Below are positions 5,560 to 8,303 of a DNA stretch of 8,303 nt, piece by piece. The position numbers and the translations under genes were made by a program. Where the stretch lies: positions 1-8,303 of the forward strand of contig RGYX01000035.1 of assembly GCA_010031845.1 (NCBI GenBank), in the 5' to 3' direction. Below the pieces are notes generated by a model, which ran no database searches, was not told where the DNA came from, and was given only the letters and a program-made list of their open reading frames with translations. Numbering within the stretch: position 1 is the stretch's first letter; every line of letters begins with the position of its first letter. The DNA comes from Verrucomicrobiota bacterium (GTDB taxonomy: Bacteria > Verrucomicrobiota > Verrucomicrobiia > Methylacidiphilales > Verrucolacustridaceae).

Positions 5560-6524
5560 CCACCTTTATCTTTCGCCGCCTGGCGGCCCTCATTCCCATG
5601 CTTCTGGCCGTGACCCTGCTTGTCTTTGCCCTGATGAGTCTGGCTCCGGGGGACTTTCTCACTCCCGTCAAAGCCCAGCGGGACATCAATCCCACCCTGA
5701 TTGCCGAACTGCAAAAATCCTTTGGCCTGGATCGTCCGTGGTACGAGCAGTATTTGCGCTGGCTTGGCAATGTCCTCCGCCTCGATTTCGGTTATTCCTG
5801 GACCTACAAGGTGCCGGTCGGCCAGCTCATCGCCCAACGGGCCCCCGCCACCATTCTTCTCTCCCTTACCTCCCTTCTTCTTGCCTGGGCTCTGGCCATT
5901 CCGTTGGCGGTTCTGGCCGCCGCTCGTCCCGGGGGTTGGATCGACCGGCTCACTTCCGGCGCCGCTTACTTTGCCTTGGCCATACCGGAATTTTTCCTCG
6001 CTCTGCTCGCCGTCTGGATGGCCGCGCGCACCGGTTGGTTTCCCATCGGCGGACTCACCTCCCTGGATCACGACTTCCTGTCCCCTCCCTACCAGATTCT
6101 CGACATCGCCCATCACCTCATTCTTCCCACCTTGGTCCTCGGCTTGGGAGGCGTCGCCGGGATGCTCCGGGTACTCCGTGCCAATGTGCTGGATGTCCTC
6201 CGGGCCGAATACGTCACCGCCGCCCGCGCCAAGGGGTTGACGGAGCGGGTCGTGCTCTTTCGTCACGTGCTCCGCAACGCTCTCAATCCCCTCCTCAGCA
6301 CCATTGGCTATGCGTTTGCCGGTTTGTTGAGCGGCTCTTTGCTGGTGGAAAATGTCATGAACTATCCCGGTCTCGGCCGCCTCGTTTACGAGGCCTTTAT
6401 CCGTGAGGACCAGTTCGTGGTTCTTGGTTCCGTGGTTGTCGGTTGCACGCTTCTGATTGTTGGAAATCTCATCTCCGACCTAGCCCTCGCGTGGTCCGAT
6501 CCCAGGGTTCGTTATGGCCGCTGA
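5556..6524 (+). CDS. ABC transporter permease, DppB/OppB type
   Basis: This 322-residue inner-membrane protein forms half of the translocation channel of the importer. It begins with a transmembrane helix (about 9-30), then a periplasmic region that includes LQKSFGLDRPWYEQYLRWLG and FGYSWTYKVPV. Five further helices follow from about residue 95. The cytoplasmic EAA loop that contacts the ATPase is at about 217-245 (AEYVTAARAKGLTERVVLFR, then NALNP). The C-terminal part shows ENVMNYPGLGRL and ends in SDPRVRYG, both typical of the family. The length is normal and nothing is missing. It overlaps the binding protein gene by 4 bases and the second permease gene by 11 bases, so all are one operon with coupled translation. 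Confidence 0.95.
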   Translation: MTTFIFRRLAALIPMLLAVTLLVFALMSLAPGDFLTPVKAQRDINPTLIAELQKSFGLDRPWYEQYLRWLGNVLRLDFGYSWTYKVPVGQLIAQRAPATILLSLTSLLLAWALAIPLAVLAAARPGGWIDRLTSGAAYFALAIPEFFLALLAVWMAARTGWFPIGGLTSLDHDFLSPPYQILDIAHHLILPTLVLGLGGVAGMLRVLRANVLDVLRAEYVTAARAKGLTERVVLFRHVLRNALNPLLSTIGYAFAGLLSGSLLVENVMNYPGLGRLVYEAFIREDQFVVLGSVVVGCTLLIVGNLISDLALAWSDPRVRYGR

Positions 6525-7562
6525 TCTCCTCAGCAATCTCCTGCGTCGTCCGGCCGGATCGATTTCGGCCTGTCTCCTTCTTCTCCTTTACGGCATGGCG
6601 CTCTTTGCCCCCTTCCTTTCTCCTGCCATTCCTTCCGCCCAGAATCTCCAACGAACCTACCACCCTCCCACCGCCTTGGTCTGGCAGAACGGTCGGCTGT
6701 GCGTCCGTCTCTATAAACTGGTCGATCCATCCACCGCCACCTACGAGCCCCTGCCCGGCCAAGCCGCCCCACTCACCTGGTTCTCCCAGGGGGCTCCTTA
6801 CAAACTTTTCGGCCTCATTGCTTCCGATCGTCATCTTTTCAGCGTTCCACCTCCGGCCTATATCTATCTCTTGGGCAGCGATGCCACCGGTCGTGATGTC
6901 TTCACCCGGCTTCTTTACGGCTCAGGGATCTCGCTGGGCATCGGTCTCGTGGGAGTCGCCCTTACCAGTATTTTGGGCCTGACCATCGGCGGACTGGCCG
7001 GATATCTCGGCGGTTGGGCCGACTCCCTCGCCATGCGGCTGACCGAATTCCTGATGGCCGTTCCCGGCCTCTACCTTTTGCTGGCCCTTCGGGCCGCCCT
7101 CTCTTCCCGCCTCCCTTCTGATGCCACCTTTCTAATGATCGTCGTGATTCTCTCGGCCCTCGGTTGGGCCGGCACGGCCCGTGTGGTTCGGGGTCTGGTC
7201 CTTTCCCTGCGGGAACGCCCCTTCATTCTGGCCGCCAACATCATCGGCCAGCGACCTTGGACCATTCTCTTCCGTCACCTTCTCCCCAACACCTTCAGCT
7301 ATCTGATCGTCGCAGCCACGCTGAGCGTCCCCGGCTACATTTTGGGCGAGGCCGCCCTTAGCTTCCTGGGCTTGGGGATTCAGGAGCCCTCCTCCTCTTG
7401 GGGTTTGATGCTGGGTCAGGCGCAGGATATTAAAATCTTCATGCTGAACTTCTGGTGGCTCCTGACCCCCGGAGCCGCCATCATCGTTACCGTGATCGCC
7501 TTCAACCTCTTCGGCGATGCCTTGCGCGATGCGGTCGACCCCCGCTTCCGCCTGCCAGGAAA

Positions 7563-7566
<4 letters not shown>
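6514..7566 (+). CDS. ABC transporter permease, DppC/OppC type, with an enlarged periplasmic loop
   Basis: This is the second channel subunit, 350 residues. The first transmembrane helix is at about 17-37. The family motif LGSDATGRDVFTRLLYG begins near residue 120, and further helices follow to about 330. The EAA loop is at about 233-260 (RERPFILAANIIGQRPW, then LFRHLLPNTF). The C-terminus carries EAALSFLGLGIQEPSSSWG and GDALRDAVDPR, typical of DppC. Between the first helix and the GRD motif lie about 80 residues (40-120), where simple DppC proteins have about 30. A longer loop occurs in YejE-like and some other permeases, so this places it in a subgroup. It overlaps the first permease by 11 bases and the ATPase start by 4 (ATGA). 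Confidence 0.93.

Positions 7567-8303
<737 letters not shown>

Noticed and set aside
5457..6266. Minus-strand open frame of 269 codons opposite the first permease
   Set aside because: Overlaps a complete, clearly identified permease. The product is Gly/Lys-rich without motifs.

Overview
The window is GC-rich (roughly 60% by eye), and every gene I accept lies on the plus strand. Genes are packed at the two ends, with one structured, mostly non-coding stretch in the middle. The organism looks like a Gram-negative bacterium with lipoproteins and many exported proteins. Several things suggest the Verrucomicrobia/Planctomycetes side of the tree: a TPR-flanked trypsin-like protease, a TRASH/YHS-type cysteine protein, a stand-alone integrase-arm-like protein, and the scarcity of Shine-Dalgarno sites. 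That assignment is an inference from gene style, not something I could test.

Layout. (1) 1-611: the 3' part of ruvB, which seems to lack about 24 residues around the sensor-2 motif. (2) 620-2473: an exported protein in which a trypsin-like serine protease sits between two blocks of TPR repeats. (3) 2504-2791 and 2860-3183: two small exported cysteine-rich proteins. The first has two exact 20-residue cysteine repeats; the second has a TRASH-like metal-site motif. (4) 3184-3470: an intergenic stretch with a terminator that could end the upstream gene group, a candidate promoter, an 11-bp hairpin, and a second strong terminator with no gene in front of it. It may encode a small RNA or act as a leader. 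(5) 3471-3713: an 80-residue protein resembling only the arm-type DNA-binding region of tyrosine recombinases. Its strong ribosome binding site lies in a perfect 8-bp hairpin. (6) 3784-8303: an oligopeptide-type ABC importer in the order lipoprotein binding protein, permease, permease, ATPase. Stop/start overlaps join the last three junctions. The ATPase reading frame is broken just after Walker A, and the gene runs off the window.

How the genes relate. The importer is one translationally coupled unit that would capture and import peptides or similar solutes, if its ATPase is intact in the real genome. The two small cysteine proteins are neighbours, both exported, and plausibly handle metal or thiol stress in the cell envelope. 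The protease could belong to the same envelope-quality theme. ruvB (Holliday junction branch migration) is unrelated housekeeping.

Two separate lesions in otherwise well-conserved genes (ruvB and the ATPase) mean that assembly or sequencing error should be excluded before biological meaning is attached to either. The most novel-looking parts are the cysteine-repeat protein and the structured block from 3200 to 3713.
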